From Plenodomus lindquistii (Eukaryota > Ascomycota > Dothideomycetes > Pleosporales > Leptosphaeriaceae), in the NCBI GenBank assembly GCA_025504975.1, contig JANUWI010000017.1, forward strand, positions 186,001 through 250,000: 64,000 bases of DNA, read 5' to 3'. Under the pieces are notes generated by a model. That model did not search any database and had not been told where the DNA came from. It saw only the letters and a program-made list of their open reading frames with translations. Position numbers and translations under genes: made by a program. The first letter of the stretch is position 1. The number at the start of each line of letters is the position of its first letter. Below, one piece after another: positions 33,901-47,298 of this stretch.

Positions 33901-35927
33901 GGGCATGTGGGCATGGAACGGAAAGTCTATCGGAGGAAACTCCATCGCGGAGCCTTCCTCGGCTCGTCAATTGTAATGTGCATCAGCACATGCGCGTGCA
34001 GAACATTCCGCCAGAGGTCCGCAATGCTCGGCAGCTTGTGGCCGGGGATTGCCTCGGTAAGAGGCTCGGGAGATGCTGGAATTGTTGGCAGGAGAAGAGG
34101 ATGAGTAGCTGGGGAACAGACGATCATTGAAGAGGTTCGGGCTATGGACTTGAGGGACCCTGTGAACCAGCGCCGGAGTGATGATAGATCCATTGTCTAG
34201 ACCTGTACATCGCTCCGACAGCATCTGCCGTACGAACGAACTCGTACAATGCCGTATTCCCATATTCCTTGGGTAGGAAAGACTACCGTCCTAGAGAGAC
34301 AGAGTGGTGTCATATATGCTAGAATATACCAATGACTCACTGAACAAATCAAAAAAATAGTGGTCACCCCCTTAGTGTGTTGTATTGGTAGCATCACGTG
34401 ATGTTCCTAAGCTTCGTGACACCAAAATACAATGTCCCCTTTTACCTTTGGTCGTGAGGAGCTGATGGCGCATGCGGCTTCCCAGCTGAAACGACTTATA
34501 CATCTTGGCACCAAGTGGCAGAGTCGCGGGCGTTCGAGTTGTTGGTCATCTGGACGAGGCTCACCCTCCACATGTGCGAGTTCTCGAGAGCAGGATCTCT
34601 ATTGCGCTCAAGTTCTCCGATCCGATCGCCTGCAGTATTAAACATGGTCGTAGGGCACGTTGATAAGTGAGACATGCCAGCAAAGAATTGGGGAATGTGG
34701 GGCCGCAACGTTAAACCACCACCACCAAATCGACGGCTCCAACAAGCGGGCAGACTCCGTCCCTCGACCATGGGCCATAGTCGTCATGGGCCAATTGAGT
34801 GATGTGAACAAGTTGATCCAACACTCGGGAGGTGCTGTATCATTATCTGGTGGCTCCATATGTCACCACGCAAGATTGTAGCACTGTGCTTCTGCTTGTG
34901 AACGTGTACAGTGGTCTACTTGAACGATACACCGTAGCCGGATATGTCTCGCCTTATATCCAGGTCCATGATTGACGACATGTGATATTTGCGATATGTG
35001 ATACTGATGGTATCTGGTATGAGTTCCGCGGTTATGGGGAGTCCGACATGTACAACATTGTGCAACTGAAGGAAAACCCACCTGACTTCAAGCATTTCCG
35101 TAATTAGTCCATGTAGACCGGGAAGCCTGTCAATCACATAGTAGCGGGTATCTGATGCAGTACATGGATCCTCGATCGGAATGACGATAGCAGTGCTACG
35201 TATGTCCAGTGGATAATGATACCATGTGGCCATTCAGTGGAGGAGCATGTATCGATAATGCACCGACTATTGGCAGTGGACTGGCGCGCCGCATCCCACA
35301 GCATAGCCTTCCGGACCCACACTTACGATCCAGCATCTTGGGGCGGTCTGGATGGCTTGATCTGCGATGTAGATATCGGTGGCTGCATGGCGGCAGTGGG
35401 CTGCCTCCTGTCGCTGCATGTAAAACAGTGCGTCGATCAGTATTGACGCGTGGGTTGACGCCCGATCTGCATTGAGCAGGCTCCGCGAAAATAGACATGT
35501 CACCACTGCATGCAGGCTCGCAAGACGAAAGGTGTGACGATAGAGGAGCGTGTGACAGTACCCCCACGGGGACAACGAATGAAACTGGGAAGACGGAGGG
35601 CCTGACGTGATACTGAACCGCAGCCACCAATTGCCAGACGAGGTTGTTTTGCCAGGAAAGCCTCCCGCGGGTGGCAGAGCACCATGTACATGAGGCTGAG
35701 GCATGTCCAAGTTCACTCGTATCACTCGTCGAGGGAGGCTTCAGATGACCACAAAGTGCCAACGCATCGTCGCGGGGTAGCGCTGCGTCCGGGGGTGACT
35801 GGGGTTTTAGCAGCCACAGTCCAGATGATCAAAGAAGCCTTGCGAAGGGCAGACAGGAGGAGCAGCCAACACAGAGGAGAGGCGAATAGGGCTGCGCCGC
35901 GCTGAGCCCGTGCAGTCCATAGGAGCT

Positions 35928-35960
35928 GTTGTTGTTGTTGTTGTTGTTGTTGCTGCTGCT
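35928..35960. repeat. GTT/GCT triplet repeat
   Basis: About eight GTT triplets followed by three GCT triplets, in a region with no supported gene. Confidence 0.7.
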
Positions 35961-37470
35961 GAGCGGCATGGCGCTGCCTCAGATTGGCGGGCGACTTGGA
36001 GTGACGCTGATGCCGAGGGACGACGATGCAGTTGCAATAACTTAGTGACAGCCTCTATATGCCAGGGTGGGAGGCGCCGTCAGACTCGGTCATGGCGCAC
36101 AGCGTGGGCAGACGGCCAACAGCGAGGCAGGAAGCATGATGGATGTTGTGGAAGGCATAAGGCTGAAGGGCGGATGCGGATTGCGTTCGCCACGATGCAC
36201 GTTGGTCGGCTCGTGGTTGTTATCGGTCGTCTCACCAAGGCAGCACCCGTGGCCATGGCATGGCCCTTGGTATTCCCCCTGTGATGGACATTGAAGAGCA
36301 ACTGTGCATCAGATGTCAGGCACGCGATCCTCGGCCGCAGGCGAGCAAGAAGCCGGGCCGAGAGCAGGTGGCAGTGGCCTGGGCAATAGCCGCGAATTTG
36401 CACAGTCACAGCCCAGTCCACGACACATTGGCCGAACCAGAGTCTGCCCTCTTGTCCGCGACGAAGACTGAATGCTTCTATGACACGGCCAATGTGCCTC
36501 CATGTACTTGCCGCAGATGCGACGACAGTAATGTGTTGCCTGCGTCGTATGCGTCTGCCGCTATTGGTGCTGTCTGGTGCTTGCATAACAGTCTACAGCA
36601 AAGCGTGCATAAGCGCTACTCTGCACACCTAGCTCGTTGGGTGATTCAGAAGAGCGGTAAGGAACCTGCCAAACAGACATGGTGCTTGTATCAGGCCTGC
36701 GCCTTGTTGGGCCTTTTCACCCTGGAGCAGCTGACAGGTCGACAACCGTGGATGTCGAAGCCTGGAAGCATGCATCGGCCAACCGCGCACCTTCACCGGA
36801 TCTAGTCACCACCGTGGGTGAATTGGCCCCGCAGTACTTCGTACGGTAATCGAGCGGGGACGAGCAGATGCGAGTGAGGATGCAGCCACAGCCAGAAGAC
36901 TACAGTCTAGGGCCGACTTCTCAGATGAAACTGACGACCATGTCTGGGGCCTGGGCTATGTAGAGCTGTCGTTACGCTGGGTCGGTAGCGTCAAAAGTAC
37001 TATCAAGCTTCAAGTTCAACTGCAGAGCATCACGAATCATTGCAAGGTGGGGAATACAGTAATCGTTATCAAACAATCCACTTTTATCATTAAGTAACCT
37101 GATGCATTACTTGCTCTCACATCAGAGGTAATGTCGTGGCTGAACAGCTTCGTAAAGCCGTCCCATCCGGGGTATAATGGCTCCAACAAAGAGCCCAGTT
37201 ATAGTACAATGCAGGTCATGATGAAAACCAGTCGCTTCGACATCGCTCGAGTGAAAAGGCCGGCTCAAACCAACCTAGGCGTAAGCCATATCCCATCTTT
37301 GAAGCAAAATGAATGCCTTGTCCAATGTAACGAAGTGCATGAAAAGAAATTCGTAGCCTCGTCGAGTATCGCATACCGGTGGCAGAAAAGTAGACAAAAT
37401 CAAAACGCCGTGGATCAATGCCAATCCGTGAATGCCGCTAGAAGTGCAAATACTGAAGTACATGTCGCGA

Positions 37471-39245
37471 TTACCAATGATACTCACCGAGGCCGCTGTC
37501 GAATACCGAGGAAAAGTCAGCGGCATTGTTGTCATTCTTGCTGTCCCGGAAAGTGGTGGATCGGATTTGAGCTTGCTGAGCGTTGGTGTTGAGACCCTGA
37601 ACATCGCCAGTGGTCATGGCTCGGCGCAACGCCGGTAGAGAGACTGCGCTCTGTTGGCGCTTTGCTACTGCGTTGGTCGTCGCATTCTTTTGTTGTCTCT
37701 CCCAGAGGAGATTCTGTCGAAGGCTACCAGTGAGTTCCGACTGAAGCATGTTGCGACGAGTAGTTTTCGGAGACATGGCTGGTGGGTGAACGTTGGACGT
37801 GGTCATGATGATGGGCTTGGGTCGGCTGCCTTGTTGACGCATCATCAGACCAGCATCTTCCTGGGGCGAGTTCCCGGTAGACGGTCCATTGGGTGTGGAG
37901 TTGCGAGAGCGGCGAATGGCGGGGGATGAGCGAGAGGCCTCATTCTGGAGGGCAGCTGCGCGATCGCCTTGATGCAGGGCAGTGGTAAGGAGCGAGCGGT
38001 GCGAGGTAAGATCAGGCTTTGAGTCGACTCGCGAAAACATGGGGCGCTCGGTGACGCTGGACGGGCCACTTTCTTCAACATCTTCGTCCTCCCACTCATC
38101 TTCGGAGTCTTCTTCTTCAATGGCGCTCTCATCATAGTCGTCTTCGCTGTCGCTCTCGATGGCACCTTCGCTTTCGGAGGCCATTTCCTGGAAGGTGCGT
38201 GTGCTAACCTCGTTCTTGAATGAGGTCGTCTTGCGCATGGCAGGTGGGGGAGCCTTGCGCATGTGCTCGGTCAATGAGCTTCGTTGCGCAAGAGAATAGG
38301 CCTCGAGGGAACTGCTGTTCTCTTCCTCTGAGGATCCACCGAGGGTGAACATGGGCTGCTTCTTCTTCATGGGTTCGGCTTTGGAAGGCAGAGGCTTTGC
38401 TACGAAGCTGGAGGTCTTCTTGAGGATGGGTGTAGGGTTAAGGTTGGTGCTTGATCGTACAGAGGTCGAGATGAGGCCAGGCTCGAAACCACGGACGACG
38501 CTGTGGTGACTCATATCGGTCGACCCGCTGGTTTCTGAGCCGACGGGCGGGCTCAAGGTGCTGCAGTCGATGCTTGTGGCGACTGTGGACGTTGATGACT
38601 CGGGAACGCGGCGAGCTGCCGATGGTGGTGGGGAAGCGGCGCGGGGAGTGTGCGCGTCCACGCATCTCTGCTCGGCAATAGGTGCGGCGAGCTGCGGAGG
38701 CAGTGGCGACAACGGCTCGATGAACTTCTTCTCCTGGATGGAGTTGACGACCTTTTCGAGACCGATGGGCGTCATGTGCTTGCCCCGGGCCTGGCTCGTG
38801 GCGGAGTCGTGACGGCGCAGGTCGGGACGTGACGAGGACAGGTCGGATCGGGAAGTGGTGATGATGGCGCTTTCCAGGGTGGAGTCGTCGGACGCAACGC
38901 TCGTCGACAGCTCTGGCAGATCGGCGGCGCTCGACGAGATCTGGCGCTCAAACGCCCACTGCGGCGACACAACGTGGTCGGGCTGGCAGCAGAAGGTCTC
39001 GCGGGACCACAGCCGCCAGGCCATGTTTTCGTAGCGCTTGCCGTCTTCCATGGCGGGCGAGCATCGTGCAAAGACTGGGGTCAAGGTGTTAGTGGTGCGG
39101 GCGTGGTGGTGCGCAGTCGTGTGCGCATCATGGGGTGGGACTCACCGGACCAGAGGCCAAACAGGTTCTCTGTGTTGCGCGTCTCAATGGTGCGCATTGA
39201 GCTGTGCTCGACGCGCACGATGGGACGTTCGGAGTGCAGAGGCAT
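37471..39245 (-). CDS. DUF1752/DUF3295 fungal protein (areA-GATA-like N-terminal motif)
   Basis: Two exons (39245-39146, 39074-37471) join across a 71-nt GTGAGT...CAG intron to 1,704 nt, 567 residues. The N-terminal DUF1752 motif spans about residues 27-56: NLFGLWSVFARC, then GKRYENMAWRLW. It is completed only by the splice. DUF1752 is the short motif also found near the N-terminus of areA-type GATA factors; there is no GATA zinc finger here. The rest matches the layout of DUF3295 proteins. It has AKPLPSKAEPMKKK, MFTLGGSSEEE, an acidic region with DESAIEEEDSEDEWEDE, then RSLLTTALHQGDRAAAL, STPNGPSTGNSP, RPKPIIMTTSN and ETTRRNML-like TTRRNMLQSELTGSLR. The protein is largely disordered and rich in Ser and Pro. 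Its molecular role is not established; a regulatory role in nitrogen or TORC1 signalling is only suggested by the motif. Confidence 0.88.
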
Positions 39246-42200
39246 TTTGCGGGGAAGCAGGCGTGGATCGCTAGCGATATGTGGGTTGATATGGGCAATG
39301 TGCGAGGGGCTTGGTCCTGGGGCAGTGGCCGGTTGCAGGCGGTGACGGCAAGGGTGCGATTGCGTCAATGAAGCGGGTGGCCGAGCAAAGAGGGATGCCG
39401 GCGTCGTCACAGGCGTGTCCAAGGCATGAATAGAGGGGCGGATGGGTGAGTGGTGAGGGTGAAGGCGGGTGGAGTATTCACAGTAGGCCGAGTGTGGGCG
39501 GCAGTCGCTGTATGTATACGGAAGGAACGGTGTGCCCAGTGGCAGCGACTGGCAGGGGGGGAGGGGGGGGTGCGCGCCTTCCTTCCACACCTGATGATCC
39601 CTGCAAGAAGCAAGTGCAGCCCGCAGCTCCCCGGTCGTCCCTGCCCTACATCCTGTGCAGTGTGTAGAGATTGCGGCGGCCCCAGCGCCCTTCACCATCG
39701 AGGCACGTCTTTTGCAGCCGTGACTCTACTGCGTGCCAGTCTTTGCCAGTGCTGCGTCCGTCGACGACGCACTCGCCCACGGCTGCATTCACACCTGCTG
39801 CATTGCCGTTGCCGTTGCCGTCGCCGTGGCCATGGCCATGGCCCCAGTGCGTTTGGCTGGCTCGCAGACGCTTGCAGGCCTCGCCGCCACCGCACTGCGA
39901 CTGAAAGCATCGACGCCCGCGTGGCTCGGAGTCCTGGCCCTGGCCCTAGCGGCGTGGGGAGGCACATGATTCTCCAAAGCCTACTCTAGTCTAGGTTCTG
40001 CTCCCGAACTTCCAGAACCCGTCGTCGAAGAGACGCTGACTCGCTCCCTTTGCGCTTCGTCTCATGCCCTGCCCTGACGACGAGTCCACGCCCCCGTCGT
40101 CTGAAGCTGACATTGCTGCCCGCTGCCCGCTGCCCGCTGCCCGCTGCCCTCTTCGCTCGGCCCTGGCACTGTCACTGGCCGCATGCTCAAACACTCGACC
40201 CGCGCCTTTGTCGCACGCAGTCACGTCACCTGAGTCGTCGGCGGCCAAGATTACATGGGCCCGTTACAATACCGCTCACTCAGCCGTATCCAAATCAATC
40301 CTGCACGGCATGTGATCGAGCTTGCTAGCGCACCCGCGGATGCGCTCAAGTCATCCGCCTGCGTATCCTTTCCCATTTTTGCTCGTCCCGACTGCCCCTG
40401 CTCCAATCCAGCCCAACGACTGCACATGTGATCTTCGCCCCGGCAGTATCCAGCATTGCCGACGGCGCCATTTCTCCCAACCTTGGGCCCTGGGGTACCT
40501 TACTTTGTAACCTGTCTAGAGAGCCTCACCAATGCGTCTGCTCCAATGTCCGTGGTCTGACGACGACGACTCAGTCGAGTTGCCTGCTTATCCTGCGCCT
40601 TATTTCCCGCCATCTCCAGTTGCTGGGGCAAATGAGCTGGGATCCTCTGATCTTCCCCCGCTGGCGGTCAAGAGCGGCGTCTGCATGCCTCTGGTGACAC
40701 GCCGCGACTTCTCCCGAATGTACCTCGACTAAACAATCTTCCGTCTACATACCGTGTTGTGTTGCCCTTTGCCCGATTCCAGAAAGATTGTAACGCGCTG
40801 ACGATCGACATGACACGTACCAAAGAGTGTCTCATGTTCCTGAATGCGCAACGCCGCACCCCACGGGCGGAGGGCCACGAGCCACGAGGGACCGGCTCGT
40901 GTGACACGGCTGTTCAGATCGCAACAACCTATGGAACACTCGTTCCTCGCCAGCTCACATCTGGCATTTGAAGTATGCTCCTGCTACCTTTGCGCTTATT
41001 GTGGCTTTTCGTCTAAATGCAAAATGGCCGTTATGCTACGTCGATCGAATACAAGGCAGTTTATCGAGGTCACCCGGAAGCTGACGTCGAATCACGGAGC
41101 TACAGATGGATCATGTGCAACCACATCCCCTCAGCCGTCTGCGGCGTGACACTTGTTTCATGAGTTGTACAGCGACGAACACCACCTTGGCTGGAAACTC
41201 TACGTGGCAATTGACCATCTTAGAGCTTGTCTTTTCTGCGACTTCTGGTCACTACTAGCCGTTCCCAGTCTCCAGGTCTGGCTCTCGTCGTGATCCGTTA
41301 CCTAGCCCATCTACCTTTGCATCGAGATTCGAAAATGAGCTGATCGTCAGCCGGTTGTCGGAACTTAACTAATGCATAGTTTAGCAAGACCAGCTGCCAG
41401 TACTGGTCATAAAGTTGGATCAGTCGATAGTCGTCTCTTGGACTGAGAACGTCATCGTAGTCTCCGTCAGATCCTTCTTAGGCCCCGATAAATTTATAAG
41501 CCTCGAGGATACCGTCGACAGATCGTTAACATGGAGCTTGCAGCTATCAGAGTGACAATGACGATGCAAATGCAGCACGGCCGCGTGACCATTAACATGT
41601 ATACAGATTAGCGAACGGACCAGGTCCACAAACTCGCTTGTATGCACATCTCTCCATTCGCAGTGTACAATCAAGCAGTACCACCGTCTGAGCGATCAAT
41701 ACAGAGCAGCCCGGGTGGTAACACATCTGCCCAACATACAGCAGCTCATGCCGTGAACCCGTACGTGCAGACAAAGGCGCTTACTCGGCTCCAGGATCGC
41801 AGAGATGACTACAGTGAGGGCTCGTTCGAGCCACATACCCGACCGTTGGATCTCAAGGATGTCGGTGAGTCGTGCTTAGCACTGTGGCCAACTTCGTGTT
41901 ACACAAGTAGTTCTCGGAATGCAGTACACCTCTTAAAGAGGGAGTATATACATGTGGATATGAGACATTTCAACGGTACCGTGGTAGATGCCTGCCAACG
42001 TCAACTTTTGCCAAGGCATCTTAAGATTCTCAAGAGAGAGCCGACCGAACCCCCAGGGTTTCAACATTTCACTCGAGTGACTACCAAGGTACCGAAATGA
42101 ACTCAAAGCCCGATAATGGAGTGACAGCTCGTATCGGAAGCAGCCATTCGATTTGCAACCCACGCCGCTTACACACAAAGCGTGTGCGCAAAGGACAGCC

Positions 42201-45200
42201 CTTAATCATACCCACGCCAATGATGTCGTCTCTATCTCTCTCAGTTTTGTGCAGCGAGCTTGTCAGGCAACCCTCGCACCGTGTATGCGTGAATGCGCAA
42301 CACTCACGAAAAGGATTTCTCGGGCCTGCGTTTTGCAACGTTCTCTACCCCCGCAGACAAACGAGCATGGGGACCACCCACGATGGCGGCGTGGGTTCCA
42401 CATTGCCGGACACTTGGCTAGGCACTCAAAGGCCCGACAGCCTGGAACGGGCGTCTAGACTTCCTCCTTTTGAGTCCGGGGCATGTGCGGATGCACATTC
42501 GCATGTCGCGTGGCTTCCGCCCTACACCCAATCATCCGACGTGCAACCACCGGCTGTGACTTTCGGTTGGTTGCGACTTGCAGAAGCATCCCGTATCCCA
42601 CGCCGATAATGTCTCCTGCAGCAGAATTCACCAGCTACCAGGAAACAGTTTCTTTTTCTCAAGACTTTGTACACGGAATCGAGACCGCGTACGCCCAAGA
42701 AGCGGTAACATGCACAGCGCATATCTGTCGTAACTTCGGGCCAATCTCGAGCGACGACGTGCTCACATGCGTACATGATGGGCGTTTCGTGAGCCTTGGC
42801 TTGCTCCCTTCTCCGCAAAATGCCTCGCAACCCCCTGCCGAGGCTTCGGCTGTCACTGCGAGAGCCCCGAGATTGCGTTCCCGCCCTCCATAAGGAAGGA
42901 TGTCCTGAAAGAGACCGACGCCCAACCTCTAACGATTGCACGCTAATTGTGTGGTCTAGCGCACGGGGGGAACTTGCTAGCTGATCTCCCCTTGACTCTG
43001 TGTGAGTGTTTTGGGCGAATGCTTTTGCGCCAATTTCACACGACACGAAACTCCAAAGCATCTCGGCAGCGGGAGCACTTCCGGCAAAACGATATTGCAG
43101 GCTAATGTATACGAATATCCAGTGTGTCGGATTCATCTCGCGTGGTCGCGAACCTAAAGGGTGCCGTGTAAGATGCCCAAAGAGGTATTGAGTCCCTGTT
43201 GTCTGAACCTTGGCCCTCAGGCCTTGCATGTTCGATCCCACGCACGCTTGTAGGAAGCAGCAGGCCATTTTGCACGTTGCTTTGGACCTGTGCGCGCTGA
43301 TAAGGTACAAGCGTGTTATTTCGAAGTAAGACCGAACATGGAGGATCGGGGCGAAGCGCAGCCTCCCGCGTCGAAATGGCTATTGCAGGTCACAAGTCGT
43401 CTCTCACTGCCCATGATTTGATGAAGCTCAGCCATCAGTCTCATGTCGTATGAACGGCAGAATCGAGGAGGCCAACCGGAGACTTCGAGACTCATAACCC
43501 TGGTCTGAGCAGAGCTCACATGGACAAGCCCCTTCTCGGCGATGAGCGTACGGATGCTGTCGTGTCGTGCTTATCACGCCTTATCCGAACAACGTGGGTG
43601 AGTTTATGCCGTCTCCACATATTCTGTGATCAACAGACTACTGTATTGCCTCGAGACCGTGGGGAGCTACGACAATGGGTCTTGTATGCATAAGCGAAGC
43701 GGCCTGCCCACCGACATTTCGCAGCAGACGCCTCAGATTGTTGTCTCACCAGCGAATAGGGCAGCCTTGATGTTGCGACATTTTACCGCAGGATGGGGGC
43801 AAATTCTCCGCCAACGGCTGCCAGTCCGGACCTTCCACTCTGGGATCGGACATTGAACTTCTTTCTTTCATCCCAAACAAGATCAGATTGTGACTCGGTG
43901 GACGCCCGCTATGTACTGTGCCCCTTCTTCTAGCGGAGCTTTGACCCGTCCACTGTGAAGCAACAACGCAAGTTTTCTGCACAAGTCGACCGATCTTGTG
44001 CAGGAGTTCGTATTGATCAAGTCTCCACCTTATCGGAAGAGCATGACGCTTGAGCCTATGAAGCAGTCAGGAAACAGTAAAAGCACACAGAACTAAGTCG
44101 TGTCCTTTCTACTTCTCGCCGAGAACACAGTCAATAGCCAGTAGCCTCTGCGGAGGATGTGTCTTATGTCGGCTGCGTTGGACAAGCGATCCTGGCGTTG
44201 AAGGTTTGAAAGAAACGAGCTTCTTCGTGCTCCAAGTTCTGCAACATTCAGCGTCACCTATATTTGGACATCGCATCTACAGATTCTCGAGCAAGCTATG
44301 GCCTAGATTGCGTAGCTGCGAGTCCCGAGCGAATGGTTCATGCATATCCAGGTATGGTGCGGTAACACCACGTGCTGACTTGTCAGCTGCACCTCTTCAC
44401 CTCTCTCGTTCCCCTCGTAGTGCGTACGGTCAGAGGAGGCGCTTACAATCTTGCTCTGAGGTGGTCAGCCTAAGCTGATGTACCCGCTCCCAGATTGATT
44501 GTTACATACGCCCCGCCAGACAGCATATCGAAACCAGTTCTCCGGGACGCAGGTGGCCGATACCGAACGCCAAGTCTGGGGTGTTCATGTCTAGCCATCA
44601 CCGTTATACAGCGTTGGTCTTATCGCCAGCACGGCAGCTGTTCCTGTTGCCACACCGCTAGAGATTGTCGCGTAAGAAGAGCCTTCCACAGCCTCCGCTG
44701 ATGATACCTAGATCTCCATGACTGCGATTTCATGACGAAAGACCGCAATGATATAAGACTACATGCAACATGTCCGTCCTTCCGCTTGTGACCTGAACAC
44801 ATGTTACTCATTCTTACTCCTACATCCGTTCAGCAATGCAAACACTGACGTGAAAACGACCCTCCACTGCACCAGCTACAACCTCACATCGCAAACAATC
44901 GTAAGCGTCGTACCCTCGGGTCACAGATTCATCGCAGGATTATTAGGCCACTCTACGAAAGCCAGTACTCGCACTAACAGCCTTCCTCACCCTGACCCTC
45001 CCTTCATCCCTCACTGCTGAACAAAATTCAACATCAGCGCTGTACCCATTGAGACAACGGAATATGTTTTACCTGCATACTCGTCGTACTCCAGGAAGTG
45101 AAAAGTGTCGATCTCTTTGTTCGTCCTACGTAGGGATTTGATTTGCTTATGCCAGCAGCGAACACCGCGCACCGCACCGTAGTACACACAGTAAGTCAGC

Positions 45201-47151
45201 TTTCCGTGTGTCGGTCAGATCCGCACGTACTACGCACTCCGGGGTAACTTTGCGGGATGGCCTTGACGATAGGACACGGAGTACGCGGAGCATCGCACAT
45301 TAGCTTAATATGGTAGTCGGTGAGATAGCACAAGGTTAACAGAGCACTATCACTTACTTTGCTGAAGTGGAACCTGGCGAATGGATTTCTCATAGCGCTG
45401 ATGTTACTTGCTGGTTGAAGACAGGACAGTGAGTCACCCTTATCTATAATAGCCGGGCTCAAAACGGACTGCGCTGAGATCAGATCTTGCGCTTGTCAAT
45501 TAGTCCCGAGGTAGCACGAGCGTATGTTGCAAGCATGGTGACTGTATGTGATCATCTTCACATGGCCGTTCCGAGTCCCCATGCCGACTACGGATTGTCT
45601 CCGCGTTCACGTTGGGGATGAACTTAAGTGTGCTCGTCTTGCTCTCAAGGGGGACAGATACTTTGGTACGCACAATAGGCTGAATACATGTGCCCTCTAC
45701 CCTGACACTATACGCATACTCGGCTAAGCGACCTGGAGTATGCTACACCCGGCCCGAGTATCTTGTGTCAGGTAGCAGTCGCCATCCCGATGTTCGTGCC
45801 GATGCCGACCCATATGATAGGATACTCGGGAATACATTTGCTGCGGTATACATTGTGCGAAGCGCGTGGGGTAAGATGAGGTGGTATGGCAGTTATCTAG
45901 TCAATCTTGTGGTGACCTTTGCTATTACGTTCTGTAAATCTTGACGCCATGTGATGTTGTTTGCGATCTTAACGTACTCTTGCGAGTCCTGGACCATGGT
46001 ATCGGGAGCTAATAGAGTCTTCTCTAGTTTCCACACGACGACTATTAAAGCAAGTTTTGCATTTTACTTCGAATACCATCACGCGCGTAGCCCTTTTTTC
46101 TCATGCGGTCTTTAAAACCCATACACCGCACATGACCTTTGAAACATCCTTGGATCCTGCGTACTGCAGCTCACTTGACAAAATGTTCGAGATCCAGCTC
46201 CCTGCGTCTTCCTTCCTTTGGGCCACTCGCTGCTTGCGGTGATCTCAACAGGCTTGCTAAAGCTTCGAAGGACCAAGTTTTGTAAATGACTAGCTATGCT
46301 TTACAGGTGTCTACAGGAGAGCTCGTATCTCTAAAGCCCTGGACTCTAGAAACGCCGTTTAGTACAACCATTACAAGTAATTAAAGGCTCTAGAAAAAAA
46401 GTCGCTTCAGCCCCAGCCGTACACTGTACAAGTGATAATAGTCTTACTCTAGTAGTCTCAAGTCTATCTGTCATCTCTTCGCTACTTAGTAGGATGAACA
46501 TCTGTGCTCTTTGGTTGAGATAGCGACTCAATAAATACGATTCCCTTGGCATACAAAAGTCTGAACAAAGGTTAGCTGCGCACATCGCCAGGATGGTGCT
46601 TCAACCGATCTTAAGACGGCAAGGTCTTTCTGTAATGCTTTGCTCTGTAGACACAAGGCACTGCGCACGTAATTATGCATATACCACAGTGATTGAATTT
46701 AGTCGGTCGATTCTACAGACACTCAGAGAGTTGTGGTCGCCGGCGTGTACTCAGCCATATTCAAGACTAGGGCATTGGTGCGTGAAGTCGCGAGGTGAAA
46801 TATAAATGATTGCTGTCTTATGGTTCATTGGATTGTAATGGCTATGGCCAGTCCGCAGACCTCTCGATATAACGTTGTAACGTTGCAGGTATCCGTACAG
46901 AGCCTACTGTGGCGTCTTAGCCCTCATTAATACATGTCCAATCCGTACACAGCATTGACCGTAGTCAGTCTGTCTCATTCCATGTAGTCGCCATACTATA
47001 ATGAGGCATCCAAAAAACTCCAGCACCGTGTCAATCCTAAGCGGAGACAACGACTTGTAACAATGCCAATCCCAGAACGCCGTTGCCATGCATAATCATC
47101 CCATATGTGTTTTTTGGTATCGTATGTAGTCGTAATGAAGGAGGGGGTTGT
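39246..47151. other. 7.9-kb stretch without a supported gene
   Basis: The first 1.3 kb is GC-rich and must contain the promoter and leader of the DUF1752 gene. It includes a G-run near 39545-39568 and a CTGCCCG tandem at about 40118-40149. From about 40.7 to 47.1 kb I find only overlapping motif-free frames such as 41642-42100 plus and 42522-43310 minus, the latter low-complexity and arginine/serine-rich. No RNA gene or intact transposon was recognised. Confidence 0.45.
40116..40149. repeat. CTGCCCG heptamer tandem repeat
   Basis: About four to five copies of a seven-base unit (GCTGCCC) in the GC-rich region upstream of the DUF1752 gene. Confidence 0.7.
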
Positions 47152-47298
47152 TCAGACGTTCTCAGTCATGTCTGAGACGGAGGATGCGGTGCCGCCAACG
47201 GCCATGCGTCTTTGGAGGGAGTAGATGAGGTAGGCGATTGCGGCGATGAGGATGAAGAGAATGAGAATGATGAGGAAGATGACGACGTTGCGCTGCAT
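47152..47298 (-). CDS. Small single-pass membrane protein
   Basis: The frame encodes 48 residues, too short for an ordinary ORF search. MQRN is followed by a strong hydrophobic helix (residues 5-26, VVIFLIILILFILIAAIAYLIY), then the positive SLQRRM and a polar tail ending DMTENV. The basic residues after the helix suggest a cytosolic C-terminus. The frame stays open upstream to an apparent 3' splice site at about 47395, with a CTAAC branch-like motif and CGCAG. A GTAC donor lies about 58 bp earlier, so the true protein may be longer with an upstream exon or a spliced leader. I do not recognise a family. Confidence 0.5.
   Translation of the reverse strand: MQRNVVIFLIILILFILIAAIAYLIYSLQRRMAVGGTASSVSDMTENV

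Larger units (their letters stand above)
28927..37470. other. 8.5-kb stretch without a supported gene
   Basis: Composition is normal and not RIP-like, but every open frame is short, or long without motifs. The longest frames (35196-35762 minus, 36080-36586 minus, 36260-36805 plus) overlap each other and look like chance. No tRNA or rRNA was recognised. Visible items are the GA/GT-rich run near 29505, an inverted repeat at 30883-30985 and a GTT/GCT triplet run near 35928. The stretch may hold non-coding transcripts, unresolved multi-exon genes or decayed DNA. Confidence 0.45.

Noticed and set aside
35196..36805. Open frames of 168-188 codons on both strands
   Set aside because: They overlap one another on opposite strands and show no domain, signal peptide or family motif.
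40532..40732. 66-codon plus-strand frame with a proline-rich stretch
   Set aside because: Too short and without any motif or neighbouring exon; not distinguishable from chance in GC-rich DNA.
43220..43245. tRNA-like GTTCGATCCC B-box
   Set aside because: No cloverleaf can be drawn: the T-arm does not pair and there is no matching A-box or acceptor stem.
42522..43310. 262-codon minus-strand open frame
   Set aside because: Arginine/serine-rich low-information sequence, overlapped by comparable frames on the other strand, with no motif or splice support.
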